The notes: a model not told the origin generated them from the sequence alone. Counted from the stretch's first letter, positions 41,929 to 50,929 are shown. The stretch: 64,000 bases of DNA from Marmoricola sp. URHB0036 (GCF_000426045.1 NZ_AUEP01000003.1:310001-374000), one strand, 5' to 3'. Translations and numbers: made by a program.

Positions 41929-41944
41929 TCGAACATGAGCTCGA
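41929..41944. promoter_or_regulatory. SOS-box-like palindrome over the methyltransferase start
   Basis: TCGAACATGAGCTCGA differs from TCGAAC-N4-GTTCGA in one base and covers the ATG. With the -10 directly upstream, it would sit on the transcription start. LexA or a self-acting methyltransferase could use it; unproven. Confidence 0.5.
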
Positions 41945-43362
41945 ACGCTGCAGGGTTCACCTTCTCTGATCTGTTTGCCGGGATCGGCGGCTTTCACGCT
42001 GCGCTGCACGCCGCAGGTGGTAGGTGGGTGTTCGCTAGTGAGATCGACAAGGACGCCAAGGCCGTCTACGACTACAACTGGCTCCGCCCGCTCCGCGAGT
42101 CTGGCGCTAAGCTCCCCGAGGGAGTGAAGTTTGAGGTCAGCGGCGACATCGTCGAACTGACGGAGTCGGAGGTCAGGGTCCCGCGCGCTGACGTCCTTGC
42201 TGCCGGTTTCCCCTGTCAGCCGTTCTCCAAGAGCGGTTTCCAGCGCGGGATGGACGAGACCCGCGGAACCCTGTTCTGGAACATTGCCAAGATTCTGGCT
42301 GACCCCGAAAAGCGGCCGTCTGTCGTCCTTCTGGAGAACGTCCGCAACCTGGCCGGCCCTCGCCATCGCGACACCACTTTCAAGACGATCGTGATGACGC
42401 TTCGTCAACTTGGCTATCGCACGGCAAGTAAGCCGGCCATCTTCTCACCACACCTCTTGCCACCCTCCCTGGGTGGGCGGCCCCAAGTCCGGGACAGGGT
42501 GTTCATCCTGGCGCACTATGTTGGGAGGGATCGCGCCGAGTCGAAGGAGTGCTTCGACGATCCGATTACCGCTGGGCTCGACCTCAAGTGGCGAAAGACA
42601 GACTGGAACCTGAGACGCGATCTTCCGCTCCTGCCACAACAGCGTGTCGAGCGTAAGTACGAACTCGAGTCAGCGGAGTTAAAGATCATCGATGCCTGGG
42701 ACCGGCTCCTGGCGGAAGTGGCCCAGCGGCTGGAGCCGGGGGAGCGACTTCCCGGTTTCCCAATCTGGTACGACGATTTCCGCTCGCCCGCCGAGGCCGA
42801 GGACATGATCGACGCAGCCGAGCTGCGTGGAGAGCCCTATCCCAGATGGAAGCGCGACTTCCTCCGGAAGAACGCCTTCTTCTACTGGCGCCATCGCGCG
42901 GTCATCGACCGGTTCCGTCCAGAGCTCGACTCCTTCCCTCCATCACGCCGCAAGTTCGAGTGGCAGGCCGGAGACGCCAAGCCTCTCTCCGAGACGATCA
43001 TGCACTTCCGGCCCTCTGGAATTCGAGTCAAGCGTCCCGACTACGTCCCGGCGCTGGTCGCCATCACGCAGACCTCGATTCTTGGCGATGAACGTCGTCG
43101 TCTGACCCCCAGAGAGACCGCTCGGCTTCAGGGGCTCCCGGACTCTTTCGAGTTCATGCAGACCACCGATCGAGGTCCGATCAAGCAGCGCGACGCTGCG
43201 TCCTACAAGCAGATGGGCAACGGCGTGAACGTGGGCGCCGCGTACTACGTGTTCCGCGAATACGTGCTCGCTCACAGCAATGAGATCTCGCGGGTCTCGC
43301 CGCAGGTGGTTGAGTCCGTCAAGTCGTGCCCCGCGAACCCTGACGAGCGGTTCCAACCTTGA
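41935..43362 (+). CDS. DNA (cytosine-5) methyltransferase
   Basis: A 475-residue m5C methyltransferase. FAGIGGFH (residues 14-21) binds SAM, PCQPFS (93-98) contains catalytic C96-region cysteine within the loop (the Cys is residue 94), ENVRN (134-138) holds the catalytic Glu, QVRDRVF is motif VIII, and QMGNGV (426-431) is motif X. The variable region between VIII and IX reads the target site. It faces a probable restriction enzyme gene, and a Vsr gene is nearby, the usual companions of a Type II system. Base composition looks lower in GC than the core. No sequence specificity can be read. Confidence 0.93.
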   Translation: MSSNAAGFTFSDLFAGIGGFHAALHAAGGRWVFASEIDKDAKAVYDYNWLRPLRESGAKLPEGVKFEVSGDIVELTESEVRVPRADVLAAGFPCQPFSKSGFQRGMDETRGTLFWNIAKILADPEKRPSVVLLENVRNLAGPRHRDTTFKTIVMTLRQLGYRTASKPAIFSPHLLPPSLGGRPQVRDRVFILAHYVGRDRAESKECFDDPITAGLDLKWRKTDWNLRRDLPLLPQQRVERKYELESAELKIIDAWDRLLAEVAQRLEPGERLPGFPIWYDDFRSPAEAEDMIDAAELRGEPYPRWKRDFLRKNAFFYWRHRAVIDRFRPELDSFPPSRRKFEWQAGDAKPLSETIMHFRPSGIRVKRPDYVPALVAITQTSILGDERRRLTPRETARLQGLPDSFEFMQTTDRGPIKQRDAASYKQMGNGVNVGAAYYVFREYVLAHSNEISRVSPQVVESVKSCPANPDERFQP

Positions 43363-43393
43363 AACAGGGACTACCTCCCTCAGAGCACCCCAG

Positions 43394-43410
43394 AAGGCTT
43401 CTTCGGCCTT
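43394..43410. terminator. weak hairpin between convergent R-M genes
   Basis: AAGGC and GCCTT flank a seven-base loop, in the 89-base gap between the methyltransferase and restriction-enzyme stops. It is short and only a possible two-way terminator. Confidence 0.3.
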
Positions 43411-43451
43411 ATCTTGTGATCCATACGGTGGTGAAAATCCTCCGTTGAACT

Positions 43452-44756
43452 TCACGCGGGCCGGGTCTTGCCCACTCGCGGGATGCGATACGGGGGGTCG
43501 GGCACAAGAATCGAAAAGTCGGCGGGGAGGTTCGGCGAGACGTGCACCCTGCCCTCGCTCAGGTCGGGATTCAGTTCGGTGCACCGCGCGAACTTTCCCC
43601 GAGCGGTGAGCCGCTCGACGTAGCGAGCCGGGTGGAGCAGAGCAATACCGGCATGGCCAACGGCCCACCCGTTGGTCGTGAGGTACTCCAGGCGGCAGAG
43701 GGTGGGTCCATTCTTGGTACCTATCGGTGCCACGTGGTCCAGCGTGACGCTGGTGAGCAGGAGGGACTCTCGGGCAGTCGAGAAATTCAACTTGTACTTG
43801 GGTTTCCGCTTCTCACCAGACGACTGTCGTCCCTGCTTGTACTGCTTGAGCGCACGCGTCTGGAGGGCATGGTTGAAGGCGTTCTCGTCGCCGATGTGGA
43901 AGATCTCGATTCGAGTCGGAACGAAAGTTGGGGAGGACGGGGCTTGCCGTGGCTCTGTGGTCTCGTCACCGGCAGCTCGCCGTCTTGGCTTGGGCTTCTT
44001 CCCAGCCGCCAGCCGTTGTCGTCGCTGCCACGCACGAAACTCGCCACCATCGTCGACGCGTCGGCCGCTGAGGACGATGAATCCGAGTCCGCCCTCGTCG
44101 ATCGCTCGCCTGACCGCTTCCTGGTCGTTCAATATCGCTTCCGCTGCGCCCCCGCTCTCGCTGTGCGCCTTGAGGTCCCACGTGGAGCGAAGCACGTAGT
44201 CGAACGTCGTGTTGACAACCTTTCGGGGGCCCCCACCGAGGCGGTTGATGAGTTCCGGGAGCGCGATGAACTCGAAGTACCAGCCGGCCCACTTGTCCTG
44301 TGCCCAGTGCGTGAATTCAGCCTCCCGCATCTGGTTGACGCAGGTTCGGCCATCCCATTCGCCTCGCACCAACGGCACCAAGACGTTCATCAAGGCCTCG
44401 GCTTCAGCCCGCGGGCTGGAATACGTCGCGTGAGAGCTTACCCCCACTGCTGCGATGGACCCGTGACGCTCTGCCGCCTCCAAGAGGCGATCGAGCCCGA
44501 CGAGTGTGATGGTCGACCCAGCAGACCAGCAGGACCGATCCCAGGTCGCCCCGATTTCTCGCGCGATTGCCTCGCCGAGCTCAGGCTTGCTCAGCGACTC
44601 GTCAACAGCCAGGGATAGGCCCCGAGACAGGTTGACGAGGACTGACTTCCGCTCTTTGCTCCCTGGACCTAGCGTCTCTGGCCCGCTCCGGGTCAGGTTG
44701 CTGATTCGGGCGACGGCCTCCAATTTGCTCGCGGAGGGGATGAATCGTTGCGACAT
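43452..44756 (-). CDS. probable Type II restriction endonuclease, PD-(D/E)XK-like
   Basis: 434 residues; I do not recognise a named family. TTFDYVLRSTWDLKAHS places an Asp at 186 and DLK at 194-196, a PD-(D/E)XK-like metal centre, preceded by WAGWYFEFIALPEL. The downstream Lys-rich segment KPKPRRRAAGDETT and the later RARGKFARC region are disordered or DNA-binding in character. Position opposite a cytosine methyltransferase with Vsr in the same operon makes a matching restriction enzyme the best hypothesis. ATG 44756 has AGGAAG at normal spacing. Third gene of the Vsr unit; the call is partly from context. Confidence 0.6.
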   Translation of the reverse strand: MSQRFIPSASKLEAVARISNLTRSGPETLGPGSKERKSVLVNLSRGLSLAVDESLSKPELGEAIAREIGATWDRSCWSAGSTITLVGLDRLLEAAERHGSIAAVGVSSHATYSSPRAEAEALMNVLVPLVRGEWDGRTCVNQMREAEFTHWAQDKWAGWYFEFIALPELINRLGGGPRKVVNTTFDYVLRSTWDLKAHSESGGAAEAILNDQEAVRRAIDEGGLGFIVLSGRRVDDGGEFRAWQRRQRLAAGKKPKPRRRAAGDETTEPRQAPSSPTFVPTRIEIFHIGDENAFNHALQTRALKQYKQGRQSSGEKRKPKYKLNFSTARESLLLTSVTLDHVAPIGTKNGPTLCRLEYLTTNGWAVGHAGIALLHPARYVERLTARGKFARCTELNPDLSEGRVHVSPNLPADFSILVPDPPYRIPRVGKTRPA

Positions 44757-44766
44757 AGCTATCTTC

Positions 44767-45825
44767 CTAGTCCTGTGGTTGGGGCCTCTGCGCGCCCAAC
44801 GTCCCGGCGCTGTTGACATCGGTCCCCAGAGACGGAGCGTGGGAAAGTTCGGGCAAGACGACCCTGAGGTCGCCAGGCGTGGTCCAACAGAACTGGCGTC
44901 CACCGGTGACAGCCAGCGATGCGACCTCGTGATGGTTCGCTGACTTCGGCCAACCAGGAGGTGGTTCTTGGCCAGTGAGCCAGGCACCCTCGTGCGCGTC
45001 GTACGAGCGCGGCAGGGAGACGGTTCGCCACCCGTAGATCTCGGTGATGGCACTGCAAAGTGCTTGCAGAGTGTCAGGCACCTCGTTCAGGGGCACGTTG
45101 AACTCGGGTCCTGTGCGCGATCCGTGGGTGAGGGTGAACTGGTGGTTTCGCCAGCCGCGGTCGACCCCACTGAGGCGACGAAGTTCGCGCTCCGCCGCAA
45201 CGACGGCCGCACGCGCCAGGCTGGGGTCCGTGCCGGCCAGCGGCGCAAGTATGCTGCCAGGCATGTGCTGGGTAGCCCAGAGAACACAGTTCTCGCGCCA
45301 CACCCCCTCGACGCTCTGGAACCCACCGTCAGGCATCCACGCGAGGCCAGTCATGACCGCGTCGTCAACGGCCGGAGCGGCGGGCAGAGCGCCGGGCCCG
45401 ATGAGCCACCAAGCCCACTGGAACGTCCCGAATGGATACTTCTCCCTGTAGTGCGCTCTTCGTGCGTGCCCCCGAAGCAGGCTTGGGTTCACTGTCTCGG
45501 CGTACGCCGAGACAACTGAGGCGTCAGCGGGGGAGTCCAGGACGACGTGCTGACTGAGGCTGCGCGCGCCCGGCCAGCACATGTCGATGTCGACCCAGAT
45601 GACCTCGGGCATGGTCAGCGGAAGTGGATGCGCGGGGTCGATGAGCAGGCGCTGCGTGTCGTAGAACCCGATGATCGGCCAACCCTTGAGCTGGTGGAGC
45701 AGGCAGGCCGTCAGCAACCCGTCGATGTCCGGGTTCACCACCTGGAACCGGATGTCGCGTCGCCAGCCCCACCTCGCCTCGCGCACTTGCACGCCCGTGC
45801 CCCAGTAGTAGTCGGGGCGGTACAT
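44767..45825 (-). CDS. uncharacterised protein with DHH-phosphoesterase-like N-terminus
   Basis: 352 residues, no named family. FQVVNPDIDGLLTACLLHQLKGW (residues 28-49, cited in part) has the Asp-x-Asp-Gly of DHH motif I; VIWVDIDMCWPG supplies a second Asp pair (79, 81), and SLSQHVVLDSP could stand in for the DHH box with Gln-His. Such enzymes cleave phosphodiesters in RNA, cyclic dinucleotides or pAp. The C-terminal half is unassigned, with GWRNHQFTLTHGSRTGPEFNVPL conserved-looking. It lies 21 bases after the Vsr gene and 10 before the restriction-enzyme gene, so belongs to that unit. GGAG precedes ATG 45825. Confidence 0.55.
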   Translation of the reverse strand: MYRPDYYWGTGVQVREARWGWRRDIRFQVVNPDIDGLLTACLLHQLKGWPIIGFYDTQRLLIDPAHPLPLTMPEVIWVDIDMCWPGARSLSQHVVLDSPADASVVSAYAETVNPSLLRGHARRAHYREKYPFGTFQWAWWLIGPGALPAAPAVDDAVMTGLAWMPDGGFQSVEGVWRENCVLWATQHMPGSILAPLAGTDPSLARAAVVAAERELRRLSGVDRGWRNHQFTLTHGSRTGPEFNVPLNEVPDTLQALCSAITEIYGWRTVSLPRSYDAHEGAWLTGQEPPPGWPKSANHHEVASLAVTGGRQFCWTTPGDLRVVLPELSHAPSLGTDVNSAGTLGAQRPQPQD

Positions 45826-45846
45826 GTGAGCTCCGGATCGGGTCAG

Positions 45847-46287
45847 TCAGGTCAGATGGGCGGAGCGATCACGGTAGACCCGCTCTACGATGTACGCAGC
45901 CTGTTCTGGAAGCTCGTGCTCCCATACGCGGTGCACGGCCCATCCACTCACGAGCAAAGCCTGATCTGTGTCGCGATCGCGTGCCTGGTTCCGCGCGATC
46001 TTCCACTCCCACCACTCCGAGTTCGCTCGTGGCCGGACGTGGTGCTCAGGGCAGCCGTGCCAGAAGCAACCATCTACGTACACCGCCAGCCTCACACGTG
46101 TGAACGCGATGTCAATGGTCCGCCGGTTGTTCCCGGGGACCTTCATCTGCACGCGGAACCGCATGCCGCGGCGGTGCATGGCTTGGCGAAGGGCGACCTC
46201 TGGCGCGGTGTCTCGGCGCGCGAGGCGCGACATCTTGATGGACAACGGACCGCCTGGAGGGATGCGTTGAGGCTCCTGCTCGTTCAC
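45847..46287 (-). CDS. very short patch repair endonuclease Vsr
   Basis: A 146-residue mismatch endonuclease that nicks beside T:G mismatches made by deamination of 5-methylcytosine. TIDIAF carries the catalytic Asp (about residue 59), VYVDGCFWHGCPEHHVRP the zinc-site Cys and His and the catalytic His (about 77), then NSEWWEWKIARNQARDRDT and GWAVHRVWEHEL follow as in the family. Its presence implies that the neighbouring methyltransferase makes 5-methylcytosine. GTG 46287 is the listed start; others in frame are possible. It heads the three-gene minus-strand unit. Confidence 0.92.
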   Translation of the reverse strand: MNEQEPQRIPPGGPLSIKMSRLARRDTAPEVALRQAMHRRGMRFRVQMKVPGNNRRTIDIAFTRVRLAVYVDGCFWHGCPEHHVRPRANSEWWEWKIARNQARDRDTDQALLVSGWAVHRVWEHELPEQAAYIVERVYRDRSAHLT

Positions 46288-46318
46288 CGGGTCAGTGCAG
46301 CACGGGTGCGCACGCGCC

Positions 46319-47476
46319 TCAATTCGGCTCGGTCGGGTCAGCGTCGTCAGCGGGGTCTGTGCGGACGTCGGGCGGATCCAGCCCTAACAGGGCGCGAACG
46401 TTCTTCATGGCCCTGGACTCGATCTGCCGGATCCGCTCCCGCGTCACGCCGTAGACCTTGCCGATGTCATCCAGCGTCGCCTTGTCGTCGTAGGGATACA
46501 GGCCATGGCGTCGTCGGAGCACGTCCGCCTCGCGCTCGACCAGGTCGCCCAGCAGCGCTTGCAGGTCATCTCCGTCGAGTCCCCTGACGTCCACGGGGTC
46601 GGGCCTGGAAGGTCGGTCCACGAGGTCGCCCAAGGTGACGCCGTCGTTGCCGACAGGCTTGTCCAGAGAAACGACCGCCGGAGCGAGGAGCAAGAGCTCC
46701 TCGACCTTCTCTACCGACATGTGGCACTCACGAGCGATCTCCGACCAATGTGGCTTCTTGCCATCGATAGTCAGTCGTTCTTGTGCGGCCTTGACCTTCC
46801 GGATCGACTCAATGACGTGGACTGGGAGCCTGACCAGCCGACCCTCGTTGTCGATGGCCCGCGAGATGCTCTGGCGGACCCAGTGCATTGCGTAGGTGGA
46901 GAATTTCAGGCCCCGGTTGGGATCGAACTTCTCGATGGCGCGCACCAAACCTGGGACACCACTGGCGACCAGGTCGTCGTACTCGAGGCCCTGCCCCGAA
47001 AGGCGCTGGGCTACTGAGTGGATCAGGCCCATGTTGTGCAACAACATCGAGTCAGCAGCCGCCTTGGACTCGCCGGTGAGCAGCGCGAAGCCGCCCGCTT
47101 CAAGTGGTTGCCCATCAGGGCGCGCGAGGAGCGTCAGTCCTACCTCTTCCTCCGCAGTCAGGAGTACCTTCGCCAGACGCTTCGGAGCACGGCCACGGTC
47201 GAGCTCAAGCCGCCGACGCGCAACTTCGACGGGGTCGACGTCCCGAGCCGTTGTCTGCGTGGTCGTCGCATCGTCGTCGGTCGCCAAGTGCCCCGGAACG
47301 TCCTCGACCACGTTGATGCGAGCCTCGGACAGAGAGCGCTCGACCTGTGCACGAAGCTCCTGACCGCCGCCGGCAGCTCGCAGAGCCTCCTCGACGTCTG
47401 AGCGCTTGATGGATTCACCGTCCAGTCGGGCTGCCAGACGATCGAGTAGTCGCTGCTGATGGATGTCCCTGTTCAT
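46319..47476 (-). CDS. sigma-70-family RNA polymerase sigma factor in the defence island
   Basis: 385 residues. Region 2 (about 145-215) reads NMGLIHSVAQRLSGQGLEYDDLV, then GLVRAIEKFDPNRGLKFSTYAMHWVRQSISRAI; region 3 spans 215-275; region 4 (305-365) holds the helix-turn-helix DIGKVYGVTRERIRQIESRAMKNVR. These match primary-type sigma factors, yet the N-terminal 140 residues are unlike SigA/HrdB. ATG 47476 is chosen over an upstream start because GGAGGGG precedes it correctly. It lies 31 bases downstream of... the Vsr start on the same strand, and is divergent from the large helicase operon, which it may transcribe. Inference only. Confidence 0.85.
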   Translation of the reverse strand: MNRDIHQQRLLDRLAARLDGESIKRSDVEEALRAAGGGQELRAQVERSLSEARINVVEDVPGHLATDDDATTTQTTARDVDPVEVARRRLELDRGRAPKRLAKVLLTAEEEVGLTLLARPDGQPLEAGGFALLTGESKAAADSMLLHNMGLIHSVAQRLSGQGLEYDDLVASGVPGLVRAIEKFDPNRGLKFSTYAMHWVRQSISRAIDNEGRLVRLPVHVIESIRKVKAAQERLTIDGKKPHWSEIARECHMSVEKVEELLLLAPAVVSLDKPVGNDGVTLGDLVDRPSRPDPVDVRGLDGDDLQALLGDLVEREADVLRRRHGLYPYDDKATLDDIGKVYGVTRERIRQIESRAMKNVRALLGLDPPDVRTDPADDADPTEPN

Positions 47477-47641
47477 GTCGTCCCCTCCGTGGTCGCACAC
47501 GCTAGATCGCCCCACCGACACAAGTCATGGCTTTGGTGAGGCTTCCGACTTTCGACGGATGGCGCCCGCTCGTCCGCAGATCTTGATAGGACTAGTGGGG
47601 GCACCACACGGCGCCCATCGACATGAACAGAAGGGCTCGGG
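47477..47641. promoter_or_regulatory. divergent intergenic region, sigma factor and helicase operon
   Basis: 165 bases must hold both promoters. On the minus strand TAGCGT (near 47504-47509) lies about 27 bases before the sigma start, with a GGAGGGG ribosome site. On the plus strand AGAAGGG lies about ten bases before GTG 47642. I see no LexA, PafBC or NrdR site and no clear palindrome here. Confidence 0.45.
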
Positions 47642-50600
47642 GTGCTGGACGAGGACGCGCTGTGGCGACGGTGCGAGCTGGCGTGGGGCTCTTGGCTGGA
47701 GGACCGTGGGTACGCCGTCACGCCGCTCGGTGAGGCCGTCGGCAACACGGAGCGCTCCCGTGCCCCGCTCACCAAGGTGGGTGGCGAGCACCTGCGCAGC
47801 CCAGACTTCTCGGCCATCAAGGGCGGGGCCACGGCGTTCTGGGAGGTCAAGAGTCGGTCGCGCGCATCCGTGGATCCGCTCACCGGCGAGAGCCAGCACT
47901 GGATCGACAAGGCCGCGTTCACCGACTACCTCAAGATCAGCGCCAAGACCGGGACGCCGGTGTGGGTCGTCCTCTACGAGGCCCCTACGGCGACCGCGCC
48001 GGGACGTTGGTTGCAGACCGACGTCGAGCACCTGCGCGAGGTCGGCAGTTACGACGTTCGCCGTGGAGCGAGCGGGGGGTTCGTGCCCGCCTGGGTGTGG
48101 CCCGTCTCGGAGATGCACGAGGTGCCGGGACCCGTGGTCGACGTCGCGGTGGGCGAGGAGCCCATCCTCCCGGACGAGGGGGAGGGCGACGCCGTCGAGG
48201 CTGCGGACCTGTTCCCCGTCGAGCGCACGCTTCGCCGCAGGCGGAGCGTCGTAGCGGTGGTGGATGCTCCGGAGGCGAAGCGTGCGAAAGATGTCGTCGC
48301 CGAAGGACCGCTCCCGCACGAGTGGCTCGAGCAGGACCCCGCGCTCGCCCTCGACGTCCTGCGGCGCTCCCTCGGAGTGCCCCACTTCCCGCGGTACTCA
48401 GTCCTGCGGATCGGGCTCGAGGGCATCGACCTCGATGACCTCCTCGGCCTCGTGGAGTACGGCGTCCGCGTGTTCATCGTGTCGACGACCACCCGTGCTC
48501 ACCTGCTGGCACACGAGCGGTTCAAGGCGTACGAGGACGCGCGACTCCTCGAGTGGGCAGTCGTCGCCGACGTGGACCTGACCGACACCTGGATCGTGGA
48601 CGGGGAGGGACTCGACGCCCTCCCCAACAGCGTCAAGGCCGCGCTCATGGCCGCCGACGCGGCCGGCGGCCTCAACCTCGCTCAGTACCGCGTCGTGCAC
48701 GCGCCGGCTGACTCTGACGTCGTCGTCAGCGCGGGGGCCGGGACGGGCAAGACCGAAACCATGTCGGAGCGCATCGTCTACCTGCTAGCGACTGGTTCAG
48801 GTCGATCAACTGGCAAGGGGGAGGAGCCCCAAGACCTGAGAGCCGACGAGATCGCGCTGATCACCTTCACCCGCGAGTCTGCCTCGGAGATGCGTCACCG
48901 GATCGCCAGGACGCTGCTGCTCCGTCAGCGGCTGTGCGGGTCTTGCGCGCTCCCGGTCCTGGCCTGGATGCTCCAGCTGGCGCGAGCCGACATCACGACG
49001 ATCCACTCGTTCGCCAAGAGAGTCATCGCCTCGGGCGGTGGAGCCATCGGCCTCGGGCCCGACGCACGGGTGGCGCGACGGACTCTCGAGGTGCAGGACG
49101 CGGTGCAGCAGGCGCTGTCCAGCCGACTGGTGCAGCTTATTGACCAACACCACGAAAAGGTCCCCGCGGCGTACGAGTGGCAGAGGCACGTGCTGGCCGT
49201 CTGGGAGGCGCTGGAGAACAACGGGGTCGACCTGCTGGGTGTCGCCAGACCATCCGGCGTCGATGACGTCGACTGGGGAAGCTCGCCTGACGGACACCTC
49301 GGCCAGCAGGTGGTCGCCCTGACGAAGGCAGTCGTCGAGGATGCTGCGGCCACCCTCTCAGCCACCTACCTGCGCGACCAGACGCTGCCGACGAACGCAC
49401 TCGTGCCGGCTGCCACAGCCGTCCTCCGCACCAAGGGGGAACCGCAGGTCCGGCCCTACCGGCACCTCTTCGTCGACGAGTTCCAGGACACCGACGCCGG
49501 GCAGATGGACCTCGTCCTCGACGTGCGAGAGCGGCTCGGGGCGAGGCTCTTCGTGGTGGGTGACGTCAAACAGGGCATCTACCGCTTCCGCGGAGCCGAG
49601 GGCAACGCGTTCCACGAGCTAGACGAGCGATTCGGCGCGCGGGAACTGCCGGCGCCGCGCACGTACAACCTGACCCGGAACTTCCGTTCGGGCGAGAAGC
49701 TTCTCGACTCCATGCACCCGTGGTTTGCCGCGTGGGGCTCGGAAGATCTCCTGCCGTACTCCCCCCAAGACCGGCTGCGACCTCAGATTCGCCAGACGGA
49801 CCCCAGTTGCCCCGCATCGATCGAGCGGATCAGCGTCAAGGACTTCGCCGTCGAGGCAGCGGCGATCGTCGAGCGGTGGCAGACCCCCGAGTCGGGCGAC
49901 CAGATCGGCATCCTGTGCCGCGAGAACTGGCAGGCCATCGCCGTGCAGAGGGCGGTTCGCGAGCGCAAGCTACCGTGCGAGCTGCGTGTGGGTGGCAGCT
50001 TCTGGTCGTCCCCGGCGGTGCGCGACCTACGGGTGCTCCTGGAGGCGGTCGCCGACCACGACGACGCGGCGGCGCTGCTCGAGCTCTGTGAGACCCGGTG
50101 GGCAGCCGGGATCCTGGGCGGCCAGGCACCGACCGGCGTCGAGGCGATGTCCTGGGGAGGCGATGTGGGCGTACCCGTCGCCTGGCAGACCCGGTTCGTC
50201 CACGTCGTGGAGGACGGCAGCTTCCGTCGTGACGACCTGGCGCCCTTGCGGGACCGGATGGGGCTCCTCGCCGGGTTGCTCTCCACTGCGCCGCTGCTGG
50301 AGTGGGTCGTCGAGTGCACCCGCGTGTTCGCCCCGGAGGCGTGCTCGTTGCCGGGCGAGGACGACGAGACGGAGCGTCGGCGCTACGGCCGCTGCCTGGA
50401 CCACCTCCTGACCCTCCTCGACGCCCAGTTCCAGGACGGGCCGCTCAGCCTCGAGCGGCTCCTCTCCTGGCTGCGGCTCCAGATCGCGACCAACCGCACC
50501 GAGGACGAGCCCGACCCGGAGACCGGCGGCCGGATCGTCGCGTTGACGGTCCACAAGGCGAAGGGGCTCGAGTACGACCGGGTCGTCGTGCCGTCCACGA

Positions 50601-50929
50601 ACCGGCAGTTCGGGCCGCCCCGCTCCGTGACGACCCGCACGGCCGTCCTGCGCCCGCCCGACGAGCAGGTGCGGCTGCTGTGGAGGTGGCACCTCAACAA
50701 GGGCCAGTGGAACGAGACGGACTACACCAACGTGCCGGTCACCCGCCAACTCGACGACTGGGGCACCGACGACACCGATACAGCGCGCGAAGAGGCACGC
50801 CTGCTGTACGTCGCGATGACGCGCGCCAAGGAGGAGCTGGTGCTGATGGTGGACCACCGAGCCAGGGTGAGCACGACCAGCCCCACCTGCTGGGCCGACC
50901 TGCTGATGATGGGAGACCCTCGTGGGTGA
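47642..50929 (+). CDS. UvrD/AddA-like helicase with N-terminal PD-(D/E)XK nuclease domain
   Basis: 1095 residues. Residues 1-140 look like a nuclease: PDFSAIKGG at 54-62 and FWEVKSRSR with Glu-Val-Lys at 68-70 form the PD-(D/E)XK centre. The SF1 helicase starts at about 345: Walker A AGAGTGKT 364-371, ITFTRESASEMRHR, DEFQD 612-616, VVGDVKQGIYRFRGAE, ALTVHKAKGLEYDRV and LLYVAMTRAKEEL. Real AddA/RecB carries its nuclease at the C-terminus, so this is a rearranged relative. First gene of the operon; overlaps the next by eight bases. Expected to unwind and cut DNA ends; GTG 47642 start. Confidence 0.85.
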   Translation: MLDEDALWRRCELAWGSWLEDRGYAVTPLGEAVGNTERSRAPLTKVGGEHLRSPDFSAIKGGATAFWEVKSRSRASVDPLTGESQHWIDKAAFTDYLKISAKTGTPVWVVLYEAPTATAPGRWLQTDVEHLREVGSYDVRRGASGGFVPAWVWPVSEMHEVPGPVVDVAVGEEPILPDEGEGDAVEAADLFPVERTLRRRRSVVAVVDAPEAKRAKDVVAEGPLPHEWLEQDPALALDVLRRSLGVPHFPRYSVLRIGLEGIDLDDLLGLVEYGVRVFIVSTTTRAHLLAHERFKAYEDARLLEWAVVADVDLTDTWIVDGEGLDALPNSVKAALMAADAAGGLNLAQYRVVHAPADSDVVVSAGAGTGKTETMSERIVYLLATGSGRSTGKGEEPQDLRADEIALITFTRESASEMRHRIARTLLLRQRLCGSCALPVLAWMLQLARADITTIHSFAKRVIASGGGAIGLGPDARVARRTLEVQDAVQQALSSRLVQLIDQHHEKVPAAYEWQRHVLAVWEALENNGVDLLGVARPSGVDDVDWGSSPDGHLGQQVVALTKAVVEDAAATLSATYLRDQTLPTNALVPAATAVLRTKGEPQVRPYRHLFVDEFQDTDAGQMDLVLDVRERLGARLFVVGDVKQGIYRFRGAEGNAFHELDERFGARELPAPRTYNLTRNFRSGEKLLDSMHPWFAAWGSEDLLPYSPQDRLRPQIRQTDPSCPASIERISVKDFAVEAAAIVERWQTPESGDQIGILCRENWQAIAVQRAVRERKLPCELRVGGSFWSSPAVRDLRVLLEAVADHDDAAALLELCETRWAAGILGGQAPTGVEAMSWGGDVGVPVAWQTRFVHVVEDGSFRRDDLAPLRDRMGLLAGLLSTAPLLEWVVECTRVFAPEACSLPGEDDETERRRYGRCLDHLLTLLDAQFQDGPLSLERLLSWLRLQIATNRTEDEPDPETGGRIVALTVHKAKGLEYDRVVVPSTNRQFGPPRSVTTRTAVLRPPDEQVRLLWRWHLNKGQWNETDYTNVPVTRQLDDWGTDDTDTAREEARLLYVAMTRAKEELVLMVDHRARVSTTSPTCWADLLMMGDPRG

